DNA of 63,047 nucleotides from Rubellimicrobium aerolatum (GTDB lineage Bacteria; Pseudomonadota; Alphaproteobacteria; Rhodobacterales; Rhodobacteraceae), in assembly GCF_017872975.1 (NCBI RefSeq), contig NZ_JAGGJP010000018.1, positions 1-63,047 on the forward strand, read 5' to 3'. Below are positions 1 to 8,063 of the stretch, piece by piece. A model generated the notes under the pieces. The model did no database searches, was not told where the DNA came from, and worked only from the letters and a program-made list of their open reading frames with translations. Position 1 is the first letter of the stretch; the number at the start of each line of letters is the position of its first letter. Both the position numbers and the translations under genes were made by a program.

Positions 1-432
1 TATGCAAAACGACCCCAAACCGTCGATCCCGACAAGCCTAAAGCAACCGCCCACATATCCCTTCAAGATACATTCGAATGTCAAATAGCAGGGGACAGCT
101 TTCACGCCCGGCCTCCCCACTTCCAGGGCGGCCCGGCGATCATCACCATCCATCCCGTCCCGCTCGGCCACCTCAGTGGCGTCGCCGTCCGGTGAGGCGT
201 GATCTAGAGACGCCAGCCGGCAGACGCAAGACCCCACACCGCAAAAAAGCCCACGAACCAGACAGTGACCAAACGGCAAGGACCCAGGAGACCAAAGACC
301 AGACAACAAAGAACGCCACAGGACACCACAAGACGCGACCCCAAACCCCAACCCGGCCCAGATACAGCCCCGCCGCTCCCTCAAGAGCAATGGGACGGCG
401 GACCCGGATGCCCGCTCGGCCGTTGTAGAGCC
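1..432. other. Gene-free left edge with T-depleted leader
   Basis: No convincing gene is seen here. The first ~100 bases are clearly less GC-rich than the rest of the window and contain a perfect 12-base palindrome (70-81, ACATTCGAATGT). From 206 to 362 the plus strand holds a single T (at 266) and is dominated by A and C, which is quite unlike neighbouring coding DNA. An open frame runs through it into the DHH gene, but its predicted residues (Arg/Pro/Gln/Thr/Lys-rich, repetitive) look like non-coding translation. An RNA made from this strand would be almost U-free and weakly structured, so it could be a 5' leader or a Rho-loading segment. That role is inference. Confidence 0.5.
70..81. promoter_or_regulatory. 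Perfect 12-bp palindrome
   Basis: ACATTCGAATGT equals its own reverse complement and lies in the AT-richer left edge, about 350 bases upstream of the DHH gene. It has the form of a dimeric regulator site, but no family is recognised. Confidence 0.25.
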
Positions 433-1503
433 ATGTCCGAGACGCAGGTTCACCGCTCGTCCGAAGTGGCCCAAGCCTTCCGGGCGGCGCTCGGGCGTAT
501 GGAACCCGGCGGGTCCGAGGGGCCGTTGCTGGTCCTGGGCCACTTCGACGCCGATGGCCTGTCGGCTGCCGCGATCCTGGGCCGGGGGCTGGAGCGAGGG
601 GGACGACGGGTCGCTCTCCGCATCGTCGGCAAGGGCGAGAACCCCTGGTCGCCGGACCTCGGCGCCGAGCTGGCCGGCCACAATCCGGCTGGCCTGCTGG
701 TCACCGATCTCGGCATCCGCGAGGGGGACATCCTCCCGGGCGTGCCGACGGTCCTGATCGACCACCATGTCCCGACCGGCACGCCCGGCGAGGCGGTCGT
801 CATCTCCGGCAATGGATGGGAGCCCGAGCCCACGTCGGCGCTGCTGGCCTACTGGTGCGCGCAGGCGATCGGGCCCGCCGAGGATCTCCTGTGGCTGGCG
901 GCCCTGGGGCTGATCGGCGATATGTCTGGCGAGGCGGGCTTCGCGGAACTGGCCGAGGCGCAGGCCCGCTACGGCAAGACCGCCCTTCGGGACGCCGTGT
1001 CGCTGGTGAACGCGCCGCGCCGGACCGTTGCCGCCGATCCGAGCCCGGCCCTCGCCCTCCTCCTCCGCTGCGACTCGCCCAAGGAGTTGCTCCGGGGCGG
1101 TCATCCGGAGACCGAGCGGCTGCACGCTGCCAAGGCCGAGGTGGCGGCGGCGCTGGACGCGGCCAAACGGGTCGCGCCGAAGGTGCGGGGCGACGTGGCG
1201 CTGATCCGCTTCGCGTCCGGCTGCCAGATCCATCCGCTCATCGCCCAGCAGTGGCGCGGGCGGCTGAGGGACAAGATCGTGCTGGCCGCGAATACCGGCT
1301 ACCGCGAGGGCTGGGTCCACTTCGCCGCCCGGACGGCAACCGGGACGGACCTGATCCGCTTTTTGGCCGCGCACCGCCCGCCCGGCGCGGACGAGGGCTA
1401 TGGCAGCGGCCACGCGCAGGCGACGGGCGGCGCGCTCCGGCCGGCCGATTGGAACGCGTTCATCGCCGGACTAGGCTTCCCCGACGAACAGGTGCCCGCA
1501 TGA
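433..1503 (+). CDS. DHH-family phosphoesterase (RecJ-like)
   Basis: A 356-residue DHH/DHHA1 phosphoesterase. The DHH domain shows the metal-binding motifs DADG (residues 39-42, in GHFDADGLSAA) and DHH (residues 110-112, in LIDHHVP). The C-terminal DHHA1 nucleic-acid-binding domain shows GSGHAQATGG (about residues 324-333). It is shorter than RecJ (about 570 residues) and lacks the OB-fold extension, so it may be a minimal single-strand exonuclease or an oligonucleotide/nucleotide phosphodiesterase. The ATG at 433 was chosen because the family-like sequence begins there; the longer upstream frame is low-complexity. Its TGA overlaps the ATG of uvsE (ATGA), so the two are translationally coupled. 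The family is clear; the substrate is inferred from the partner. Confidence 0.85.
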   Translation: MSETQVHRSSEVAQAFRAALGRMEPGGSEGPLLVLGHFDADGLSAAAILGRGLERGGRRVALRIVGKGENPWSPDLGAELAGHNPAGLLVTDLGIREGDILPGVPTVLIDHHVPTGTPGEAVVISGNGWEPEPTSALLAYWCAQAIGPAEDLLWLAALGLIGDMSGEAGFAELAEAQARYGKTALRDAVSLVNAPRRTVAADPSPALALLLRCDSPKELLRGGHPETERLHAAKAEVAAALDAAKRVAPKVRGDVALIRFASGCQIHPLIAQQWRGRLRDKIVLAANTGYREGWVHFAARTATGTDLIRFLAAHRPPGADEGYGSGHAQATGGALRPADWNAFIAGLGFPDEQVPA

Positions 1504-2666
1504 CCCCTCGCCCCCTCCGCCTCGGCTTTCCCGTGAAGGTCATGGGACAGCCCGACCTCAAGAGCAACGACACGCGGGGCTGGCGGAAGGGACCGCACCT
1601 CAAGCAGTCGCTCGAATACGTGGATGCGATCCTCGACTACCTCGTGGCGATCGAGGTGGACATGTATCGGCTGTCCTCGGACCTCGCGCCCTATGCGACC
1701 CACCCGGACATGCCGCAGTTTCATGGCATGGTCGCGGAGAGCGACGCGGAACTGGCGGCGTTCGGGCGGAAGGCCCGGGATCTGGACATCCGGCTGTCGT
1801 TCCATCCGTCGCAGTTCGTGCTGCTCAACAGCCCCGACCCGGACCTGACGCGCAAGAGCATCTGGGACCTGTCCTCGCAGGCCGAGATGCTGGACCGCAT
1901 GGGGCTGGGTCCCGAGGCGGTGCTGGTGACCCATGTGGGCGGCGTCTACGGCGACCGGGAGGAGAGCCGGGCGCGCTGGATCGAAGGCTACGGCCAATGC
2001 CCCGAGCACGTCCGGCGGCGGCTGGTGCTGGAGAACGACGACATCCGCTTTTCGGCGGCGGACGTGCTGTGGATTCATGAGCGGTGCGGGGTGCCGTTGA
2101 TCTTCGACTACCAGCATTACTGGTGCCTGAACCCCGAGGGGCTGGAGCTGCGGGCAGTGCTGGAGCGATTCGTGCGGTCCTGGCCCGAGGGGGTGCGGCC
2201 CAAGATCCACTTCTCCTCGCCACGCACGGAGATGCGGGAGGTGAAGCGCAAGGTGACGGACAAGGACCGCGAGGCGCTGAAGGCGGGCAAGGAGCTGAGG
2301 GGGCAACTGTTGGGAGCACCGGTCAAGCCCACGTCGCGGGTCAAGACGGTGCTGGTGCCGCCGATCTGGACGGGGCACGCGGACTTCACCAATCCCTTCG
2401 AGTTCGCGACCTTCATGCGGACGGCGGAAGGGCTCGACTTCGACGTGATGCTGGAAAGCAAGACGAAAGACCTGTCGCTCCTCAAGCTCAAGACGGACCT
2501 GCTCCGCTATGCGCCCGACGTGGCGGCGCGGTTCGGCAGCGGACCGGACGACGCGCGCGAAGTGGCCGAGGTGGAGCGGATGCTGGACGAGGGCGTCACC
2601 GCCGAGGAGGAGGCGGACGTGGACGAGGGCGGCCTGACGGACGCCCCCGAGGAGGCCAGCGCCTGA
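1500..2666 (+). CDS. uvsE: UV DNA damage endonuclease UvsE
   Basis: UV damage endonuclease of the UvsE/UVDE family, 388 residues. The family nicks DNA immediately 5' of UV photoproducts and some other lesions, starting an excision route independent of UvrABC. The TIM-barrel metal ligands are visible in order: LSFHPSQFV (H102), VTHVGG (H145), LENDD, FDYQHYW, KIHFSS and the late E of MLESKTKD. N-terminal GFPVKV and the SNDTRGWR segment also fit. The last ~40 residues form an acidic tail (runs of E and D) beyond the conserved domain. The ATG overlaps the stop of the DHH gene, indicating one operon. The following gene is convergent and begins 1 base after the stop, so little room is left for a terminator. 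Confidence 0.93.
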   Translation: MTPRPLRLGFPVKVMGQPDLKSNDTRGWRKGPHLKQSLEYVDAILDYLVAIEVDMYRLSSDLAPYATHPDMPQFHGMVAESDAELAAFGRKARDLDIRLSFHPSQFVLLNSPDPDLTRKSIWDLSSQAEMLDRMGLGPEAVLVTHVGGVYGDREESRARWIEGYGQCPEHVRRRLVLENDDIRFSAADVLWIHERCGVPLIFDYQHYWCLNPEGLELRAVLERFVRSWPEGVRPKIHFSSPRTEMREVKRKVTDKDREALKAGKELRGQLLGAPVKPTSRVKTVLVPPIWTGHADFTNPFEFATFMRTAEGLDFDVMLESKTKDLSLLKLKTDLLRYAPDVAARFGSGPDDAREVAEVERMLDEGVTAEEEADVDEGGLTDAPEEASA

Positions 2667-2667
2667 G

Positions 2668-3660
2668 CTACCAGAGCTGGTGGACGTGGGGAGCGATGCG
2701 GCTCCGGTAGATTTCGCGCACGACCTCCATGGTGCCCTCGTCCAGGGGTGGCAGGCGACCGGCGGCGGCGTTGGAGCGGGCCTGGTCGGCGGTCTTGGCA
2801 CCGGGGATGACGACGGACACGGCCTCCTCCATCAGGCACCAGCGCAGGGCCACCTGCGCCAGCGGCGTGTCGCCAGGCAGCGCGGCCTGCACCGCCTCCA
2901 CCGCGTCGAGGGCCACGTCGAAGGGCACGCCCGAGAAGGTCTCGCCCTTGTCGAAGGCCGCGCCGTCGCGATTGAAGGCACGGTGGTCGTCGGCGGCGAA
3001 GATGGAATCGCGCGACATCTTGCCGGTCAGGAGGCCGGAGGCAAGTGGCACGCGGGCGATCACCGCGACGTGCTTCTTCAGGGCCTGGGAGAAGAACAGC
3101 TCGGCCGGGCGCTGGCGGAACATGTTCCAGATGATCTGGACCGAAGCGACGTTCGGGAACTCGATGGCCTTGAGCGCCTCCTCGACCTTCTCGACCGAGA
3201 CGCCGTAGTGCCGGATCTTGCCCTCGCGCACGAGGTCGTCGAGCGCACCGAACACCTCGGGCCGGTAAAAGACCTCGGTCGGAGGGCAGTGGAGCTGGAC
3301 GAGATCCAGGATGTCCACGCCGAGGTTCGAGAGGCTGCGGTCGATGAACGCTTCGAGGTTGGCCCTGGTGTAGCCTTCGGCCACATGAGGGTTCAGCCTT
3401 CGCCCGGCCTTGGTCGCGACGATGGGGCGGTCGCCGCCTCGGTCTTTCAGCACCTCGCGGATGATGCGCTCGCTGCGCCCGTCGCCATAAACATCGGCGG
3501 TGTCGACGAAGTTCACGCCCTCGTCCAGCGCGGCATGGAGCGCGGCGCGGGCGTCGGCCTCGCTCACCTCGCCCCAGGTTCCACCGATGGCCCAGGCTCC
3601 GAAGCCCACCGCCCCCACGCGCCAGCCGGTCCGGCCGAATTCCCTCGTCAGCATCGTCAT
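2668..3660 (-). CDS. Aldo/keto reductase
   Basis: A 330-residue NAD(P)H-dependent aldo/keto reductase of the YajO/Tas-like bacterial group. The catalytic tetrad is visible: D and Y in NFVDTADVYGDGRSE, K in IVATKAGRR, and H in VQLHCPPTEVFY. The C-terminal cofactor segment (VVIPGAKTADQARSNAAAG) is intact. The start at 3660 is preceded by GGAGGAGAAC, an excellent ribosome site; the frame stays open far upstream but that part overlaps the divergent TerC-family gene and is not credible. It is convergent with uvsE and divergent from the TerC-family gene. Physiological substrate is unknown; members reduce sugar aldehydes and other carbonyls. Confidence 0.9.
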   Translation of the reverse strand: MTMLTREFGRTGWRVGAVGFGAWAIGGTWGEVSEADARAALHAALDEGVNFVDTADVYGDGRSERIIREVLKDRGGDRPIVATKAGRRLNPHVAEGYTRANLEAFIDRSLSNLGVDILDLVQLHCPPTEVFYRPEVFGALDDLVREGKIRHYGVSVEKVEEALKAIEFPNVASVQIIWNMFRQRPAELFFSQALKKHVAVIARVPLASGLLTGKMSRDSIFAADDHRAFNRDGAAFDKGETFSGVPFDVALDAVEAVQAALPGDTPLAQVALRWCLMEEAVSVVIPGAKTADQARSNAAAGRLPPLDEGTMEVVREIYRSRIAPHVHQLW

Positions 3661-3798
3661 GTTCTCCTCCCATGCCGTCGTCCCCACCTGATGCCCCGGG
3701 AGGCCGGGCGGGGCAACAGCGGGCGCGCGTCCCGCCGGGGTTGAGGTCGCGGCCGAAACGTGGTGCACGGCGCGCAACGCCGCTGCCGGGGGGCCAGA

Positions 3799-4467
3799 AT
3801 GGAAATCTTCACCTATGCGGGCCTCGTGGCCCTGCTCCAAGTCGTCGCCATCGACCTCGTACTGGCGGGCGACAACGCCGTGGTGATCGGCCTCGCGGCG
3901 GCGGGGCTGCCCAAGGAGCAGCGCAACCGGGCGATCCTGGTCGGCATCCTGGCCGCGACGGCGCTCCGCATCCTGTTCGCCACCGTCACGACGCAACTCT
4001 TGGCCATCACCGGGCTGCTGCTGGCGGGCGGCATCCTCCTTCTCTGGGTCTGCTGGAAGATGTGGCGCGAGTTGCGCGCGGGTCACGCCGCTGAATCCCA
4101 GGCCGCCGAGGAGGCGCTGGCCGGAGCGGACCTGAACGCCGATGGCACGGTGGCGGGCGGCATCCCGCGCAAGACCTTCGCCCAGGCGGCCACGCAGATC
4201 GTCGTCGCCGACGTGTCGATGTCGCTCGACAACGTGCTCGCGGTGGCGGGCGCGGCGCGCGAGCATTTCTCGGTGCTCGTCATCGGGCTCGTGCTCTCCA
4301 TCGCGCTGATGGGCCTCGCCTCCACGGTCATCGCCCGGCTGATCGCGCGTCATCGCTGGATCGCCTACCTGGGCCTCCTCATCATCCTCTATGTCGCGCT
4401 CCGGATGATCTGGGAGGGCTGGCACGAGGTCGAGGTCGGCGTGCTGGCCTGGGCGGGCCCGCACTGA
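3799..4467 (+). CDS. TerC-family (YjbE-like) membrane protein
   Basis: A 222-residue polytopic inner-membrane protein of the TerC superfamily, with about seven hydrophobic segments. The two family signatures appear as inverted halves: DLVLAGDNAVV (about residues 18-28) and DVSMSLDNVLAV (about residues 138-149), whose acidic residues are thought to bind a metal ion. The family is linked to metal export or metal loading, including Mn2+; specificity cannot be read here. A hydrophilic loop between the halves (about residues 92-125) is rich in Ala and Glu. The start at 3799 was preferred to a frame extension at 3760 because the first helix follows directly. A strong hairpin (4531-4558) lies after the stop. 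Confidence 0.88.
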   Translation: MEIFTYAGLVALLQVVAIDLVLAGDNAVVIGLAAAGLPKEQRNRAILVGILAATALRILFATVTTQLLAITGLLLAGGILLLWVCWKMWRELRAGHAAESQAAEEALAGADLNADGTVAGGIPRKTFAQAATQIVVADVSMSLDNVLAVAGAAREHFSVLVIGLVLSIALMGLASTVIARLIARHRWIAYLGLLIILYVALRMIWEGWHEVEVGVLAWAGPH

Positions 4468-4530
4468 CGCCGTCTCGGGCCCGGCCCGGCGGAGAGGGAA
4501 CCCACGGCCTCGGCGCGCCTTGTCTCCCGT

Positions 4531-4558
4531 CCGCATCCAGCCAAGTAGCTGGATGCGG
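4531..4558 (+). terminator. Hairpin after TerC-family gene
   Basis: Perfect 11-bp stem CCGCATCCAGC / GCTGGATGCGG with a 6-base loop (CAAGTA). No T-run follows, so it would be a weak intrinsic terminator or an RNA structure. It sits exactly where the hydrolase reading frame opens: the in-frame TAG (4546-4548) straddles the loop and the second arm. Confidence 0.55.
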
Positions 4559-4776
4559 CGCGGAAGGATGGGGGAGGCCCGGCCATCGCCAATGATCTCA
4601 CCGCTGTCGGACCGGAAGCCTTCGCGCGCAACCCGGGCCTCCACGACCTACCCTGGGTCAGCGTCGCGCCGGACGCGCCGTATTTCCAGCTCGACACCGG
4701 CGAGCCTTGGACGCCCATCGGCCAGAACGACGCGGTCACCTGGCCCGAGCTGGCCGGCCTTTTCCGCCGCAGGGAC

Positions 4777-6042
4777 TTGGCCGCCGTGGACCGGCACTTC
4801 GACTGGCTGGCCGATCATGGCGTGACCTGCCTTCGGTTGATGATGGAATACGCTCACGGCGAGAACCGCTACCTCGAACGGCCGGTCGGACGGCTCCAGC
4901 CCAACATGGTCCGCCTCTGGGACGACATCTTCGCCCTCTGCGCCCGGCACCGGCTGCGGCTCCTGCTCACCCCGTTCGACACGTTCTGGCTTTGGCTCCG
5001 CTGGGCCAAGCACCCTTACAATAGGATCAATGGCGGGCCATGCCCGCAAAGGCGGCAGCTCCTGACCCACCGACCGACGATAGAGGCCATCAAGGCTCGC
5101 CTGACCTTCATCGTCGAGCGCTGGGGCGGCAGCGGCGTCGTCTTCGCTTGGGACCTGTGGAACGAGATGCACCCGGCCCACATGGGGGACAGCGCCGCGG
5201 GTTTCGCGGGGATCGCGACGGAACTGAGCGAGCATGTCCGCGGCATCGAATTGGCGGCCCATGGCCGAAGCCATCCGCAGACGATCTCGCTGTTCGGCCC
5301 GATCCTTCGGACGCATCCCGAGGTGGCCGACACGATCTTCCGCCATCCCCGGCTCGACTTCGCGACCACCCATCTCTATGCCGAGGGAACCATCGACGCG
5401 CCGCGCGACACCGTGGCCCCGGCGGTCGTCGTAGGCGACCTCGTGCGCGAGGCGCTGGAGCACTGCCCGCCGAGCCGCCCCTACCTCGACAGCGAGCACG
5501 GGCCGATCCATACCTTCAAGGACCGCCGGCGCACCCTGCCCGCGCCGTTCGACGACGAATACTTCCGCCACATCCAGTGGGCTCACCTCGCCTCTGGCGG
5601 CGTGGGCGGCGGAATGCGATGGCCGAACCGGCACCCGCACACGCTCACCCCCGGAATGCGGCAGGCGCAGGCGGCGCTGGCGGGGTTCCTGCCGCTCATC
5701 GACTGGACGCGCTTCCGCCGTCGGAACGTCAGCCGCGAGGTCCGGGTGTCCGATCCGGGGCTAAGCGCCTTCGCCTGCTCCGACCCACGGCAGGCCGTAG
5801 TCTGGCTCCTGCGCAACGACAGCCTTGACGGCAAGGGCATGTTGCGGCCGCGCGACCCGGTCCAGGCGAGCCGCGTCGAGCTGCCCGGGGTGGCCGATGG
5901 CCCTTGGGAGGTGGTCGCCTGGGACACCCGCTCGGGCCTGCGCTCGTGGGACCGGACGGTCGTCGTGCGGGAGGGCGTCCTCGGCCTTGACGGGATCGAG
6001 GTGCCGGCCGATCTCGCGCTCGCGCTCCGCGCACGGGCCTGA
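4777..6042 (+). CDS. GH5-like glycosylhydrolase, start codon unclear
   Basis: A cellulase-like (GH5 superfamily) TIM-barrel protein with a C-terminal beta-rich domain. The likely acid/base Glu is in DLWNEMHPAH and the likely nucleophile in LDSEHGPIHTF. Given as 421 residues from a TTG at 4777, but coding-like sequence clearly continues upstream in the same frame (for example SVAPDAPYFQL, EPWTPIGQND and TWPELAGLFRRRD, encoded from about 4654 on). Between the in-frame TAG at 4546 and the TTG there is no ATG or GTG; the only alternative is CTG at 4549, inside a hairpin. The gene may use a non-standard start, have lost its start, or carry a 1-base frameshift near 4590-4650, where an ATG exists in another frame. 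No signal peptide is seen. The substrate is not predictable. Confidence 0.7.
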   Translation: MAAVDRHFDWLADHGVTCLRLMMEYAHGENRYLERPVGRLQPNMVRLWDDIFALCARHRLRLLLTPFDTFWLWLRWAKHPYNRINGGPCPQRRQLLTHRPTIEAIKARLTFIVERWGGSGVVFAWDLWNEMHPAHMGDSAAGFAGIATELSEHVRGIELAAHGRSHPQTISLFGPILRTHPEVADTIFRHPRLDFATTHLYAEGTIDAPRDTVAPAVVVGDLVREALEHCPPSRPYLDSEHGPIHTFKDRRRTLPAPFDDEYFRHIQWAHLASGGVGGGMRWPNRHPHTLTPGMRQAQAALAGFLPLIDWTRFRRRNVSREVRVSDPGLSAFACSDPRQAVVWLLRNDSLDGKGMLRPRDPVQASRVELPGVADGPWEVVAWDTRSGLRSWDRTVVVREGVLGLDGIEVPADLALALRARA

Positions 6043-6050
6043 GAAGGCGG

Positions 6051-6536
6051 TCAGGGCTCGGACGCTTCGGAGTCCCGAGGCGCGGGATCGTCGCCGCGCC
6101 GCCGTCGCGCGTCGTGCATGGGCCAGTAGCGCTCCATGGCCAGGTAGGTGAAGGAGGCCGACCAGCCGATGAGGAGGAGGCCGTTCAGCGCCTCGACCCC
6201 CGCGATCAGCCGGGCGGGTCCCACGGGCACCTGGTCGCCGAAGCCCAGTGACGTGTAGCTCACCACCGAGAAGTAGACGCAGTCCAGCAATCCCGTGACC
6301 GGCACGCCGGAGAAGCTCGGCACCTGCCAGACGACGGCCAGGACCCAGTAGGCGATGGCGTAGATCCAGACTGCGACCGTGTGCCCGGCGAAGCAGGCCA
6401 GCACGACCGCCACCGTCCGCGCGCGCAGCGGGATGGGCAGGTCGCTGAGGTGAGCCGAGGTGAGCCGAAGCACCTCGTAGAAGGTGAGCACCGTCGCCAT
6501 CACCAGGACGACCGTGGCCGTCATCGCAGCGATCAT
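6051..6536 (-). CDS. Two-TM potassium channel protein
   Basis: A 161-residue Ion_trans_2-type channel subunit. Hydrophobic segments lie at about residues 1-20, 43-72 and 110-130, with a pore loop carrying the selectivity filter TSLGFGD (the usual K+ filter is TxGYGD or TxGFGD). The C-terminal ~30 residues are charged and there is no RCK/TrkA-N nucleotide-binding domain, so gating is not by a cytosolic ligand domain encoded in the same chain. It would work as a tetramer in the inner membrane. It is convergent with the GH5-like gene and stands upstream of, but is not coupled to, the urea transporter cluster. Confidence 0.82.
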   Translation of the reverse strand: MIAAMTATVVLVMATVLTFYEVLRLTSAHLSDLPIPLRARTVAVVLACFAGHTVAVWIYAIAYWVLAVVWQVPSFSGVPVTGLLDCVYFSVVSYTSLGFGDQVPVGPARLIAGVEALNGLLLIGWSASFTYLAMERYWPMHDARRRRGDDPAPRDSEASEP

Positions 6537-6621
6537 TCCGTTCCCCGATCAGGCACGCCCGCGATCAGGAAACACCAAGCGGCCGCGATGCCAAGGCCCC
6601 GCCGCGTCCGGGACGCTGGGC

Positions 6622-7317
6622 CTAGATCGAGACGGCCTCAAGGAGCCGCTGGCGCTCCACCTCCGGCTTCGGCGCGGCGAGCGTCACGGAGCCACGGCTC
6701 AGTGCCACGAAGCGGTCGGCGAGCGCGTGGGCGAAGTCGAAATACTGTTCGACCAGCACGATGGCGATGCGGCCCCCGTCGCGCAGCGATTCGATCACGC
6801 GGCCGATGTCCTTGATGATGCTGGGCTGGATGCCCTCGGTCGGCTCGTCGAGCAGGAGGACGCGGGGCCGCGTCACCAGCGCGCGGGCGATTGCGAGCTG
6901 CTGCTGCTGGCCGCCCGACAGGTCGCCGCCCCGGCGGTTCCGCATGGTCCTGAGGATCGGGAACAGGTCGTAGAGCTCGGGCGGGACCTCGCGCCTGGCG
7001 CGGGGCAGGCAGGCGAAGCCCGCCTCGAGGTTCTCGGCCACGGTCAGGAGCGGGAAGATCTCGCGCCCCTGCGGCACGGAGGCGATGCCGGCGCGCGCCG
7101 CCTGCGCGGCGGTCGGGTGGCCGAGGTCGCGCCCGTCCAGCGTCACCGTGCCACCGTCGAACGGATGTCGCCCGGCGATCGCTTTGAGGAGGCTGGTCTT
7201 GCCGACGCCGTTCATCCCCATCACCGCCGTCACCTCGCCTGGCCGGGCCAGGAGGTCCACGCCGTGCAGGATGCGGCTCTGGCCGTAGCGGAGGGTCAGG
7301 CCCCGGACTTCCAGCAT
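6622..7317 (-). CDS. urtE: Urea ABC transporter ATPase UrtE
   Basis: A 231-residue ATPase of the branched-chain amino acid/urea (LivF-like) group and last gene of urtABCDE. It has Walker A GMNGVGKTS (about residues 34-42), signature LSGGQQQQLA and Walker B LLLDEPTEGIQPSI. The phrase EGIQPSI and the compact length are typical of UrtE. With UrtD it drives the UrtB/UrtC channel in high-affinity urea uptake. It starts 4 bases after urtD ends, so it is co-transcribed. No urease genes follow in this window. Confidence 0.93.
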   Translation of the reverse strand: MLEVRGLTLRYGQSRILHGVDLLARPGEVTAVMGMNGVGKTSLLKAIAGRHPFDGGTVTLDGRDLGHPTAAQAARAGIASVPQGREIFPLLTVAENLEAGFACLPRARREVPPELYDLFPILRTMRNRRGGDLSGGQQQQLAIARALVTRPRVLLLDEPTEGIQPSIIKDIGRVIESLRDGGRIAIVLVEQYFDFAHALADRFVALSRGSVTLAAPKPEVERQRLLEAVSI

Positions 7318-7320
7318 TCC

Positions 7321-8061
7321 CTATCTCCCCAGGTAGACGTCGATGACGTTCGGATCGGCGGTGACGTGGTCGAGGCTGCCCTCGGCCAGCACGCGTCCTT
7401 CGTGGAGCACCGTCACCCGGCAGTCGAGCCGGCGGACGAACTCCATGTCGTGCTCGACCACCACCACGGCCCGTGTCCGCGCCGCGCGCTTGAGAAGGTC
7501 GGTCGTGTGCTCCCGCTCGGCCACGGTCATCCCGGCCGCCGGCTCGTCCACCAGCAGGAGCTTGGGGTCCTGCGCGAGGAGCATTCCGATCTCCAGCCAC
7601 TGCTTCTGGCCGTGGGACAGCTCGCCGGCGCGACGGGTGAGATGGGCGCGCAGGCCGATCTCCTCGGCGATGGCCTCGACGCGGACGCGGTCGGCGGCGG
7701 TGCGGCGCGCGAGGAGAAGCCGGAGCGGCTGGCGCGGGTTCTTCAGCGCCATGTCGAGGTTCTCGGCCACGCTTTGCGCCTCGAACACCGTCGGGCGCTG
7801 GAACTTGCGCCCGAGGCCCAGCCGGGCGATCCGCGCCTCGGAGAGCCCGACGAGGTTCATCCCCCCCTCTCCCCAGAGCACGCGACCCCGGTCGGGCCGG
7901 GTCTTGCCGGTCACGATGTCCATGAAGGTGGTCTTGCCGGCGCCGTTCGGCCCGATGATGGCGCGCAATCCGGTGCTCGCGATGGCAAGCGAAAGGTCGT
8001 TGATCGCCTTGAAGCCGTCGAAGGTGACGGAGATGGAGTCGACCTCCAGGAGCGTCGTCAT
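7321..8061 (-). CDS. urtD: Urea ABC transporter ATPase UrtD
   Basis: A 246-residue LivG-like ATPase. Walker A is GPNGAGKTT, the ABC signature is the LivG/UrtD variant LSHGQKQWLEIG, Walker B is LLLVDEPAAGMT, and the switch His lies in VVEHDMEFV. The ATG at 8061 begins just before the conserved core (MTTLLEVDSISVTFDGFKA); the longer open frame upstream is the antisense-like shadow of urtC. Position between urtC (2-base gap) and urtE (3-base gap) supports a single polycistronic mRNA. Confidence 0.93.
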   Translation of the reverse strand: MTTLLEVDSISVTFDGFKAINDLSLAIASTGLRAIIGPNGAGKTTFMDIVTGKTRPDRGRVLWGEGGMNLVGLSEARIARLGLGRKFQRPTVFEAQSVAENLDMALKNPRQPLRLLLARRTAADRVRVEAIAEEIGLRAHLTRRAGELSHGQKQWLEIGMLLAQDPKLLLVDEPAAGMTVAEREHTTDLLKRAARTRAVVVVEHDMEFVRRLDCRVTVLHEGRVLAEGSLDHVTADPNVIDVYLGR

Positions 8062-8063
8062 GG

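Noticed and set aside
2668-4644. N-terminal extension of the aldo/keto reductase to 4644
   Set aside because: It would overlap the TerC-family gene in antisense. The GGAGGAGAAC ribosome site and family N-terminus place the start at 3660.
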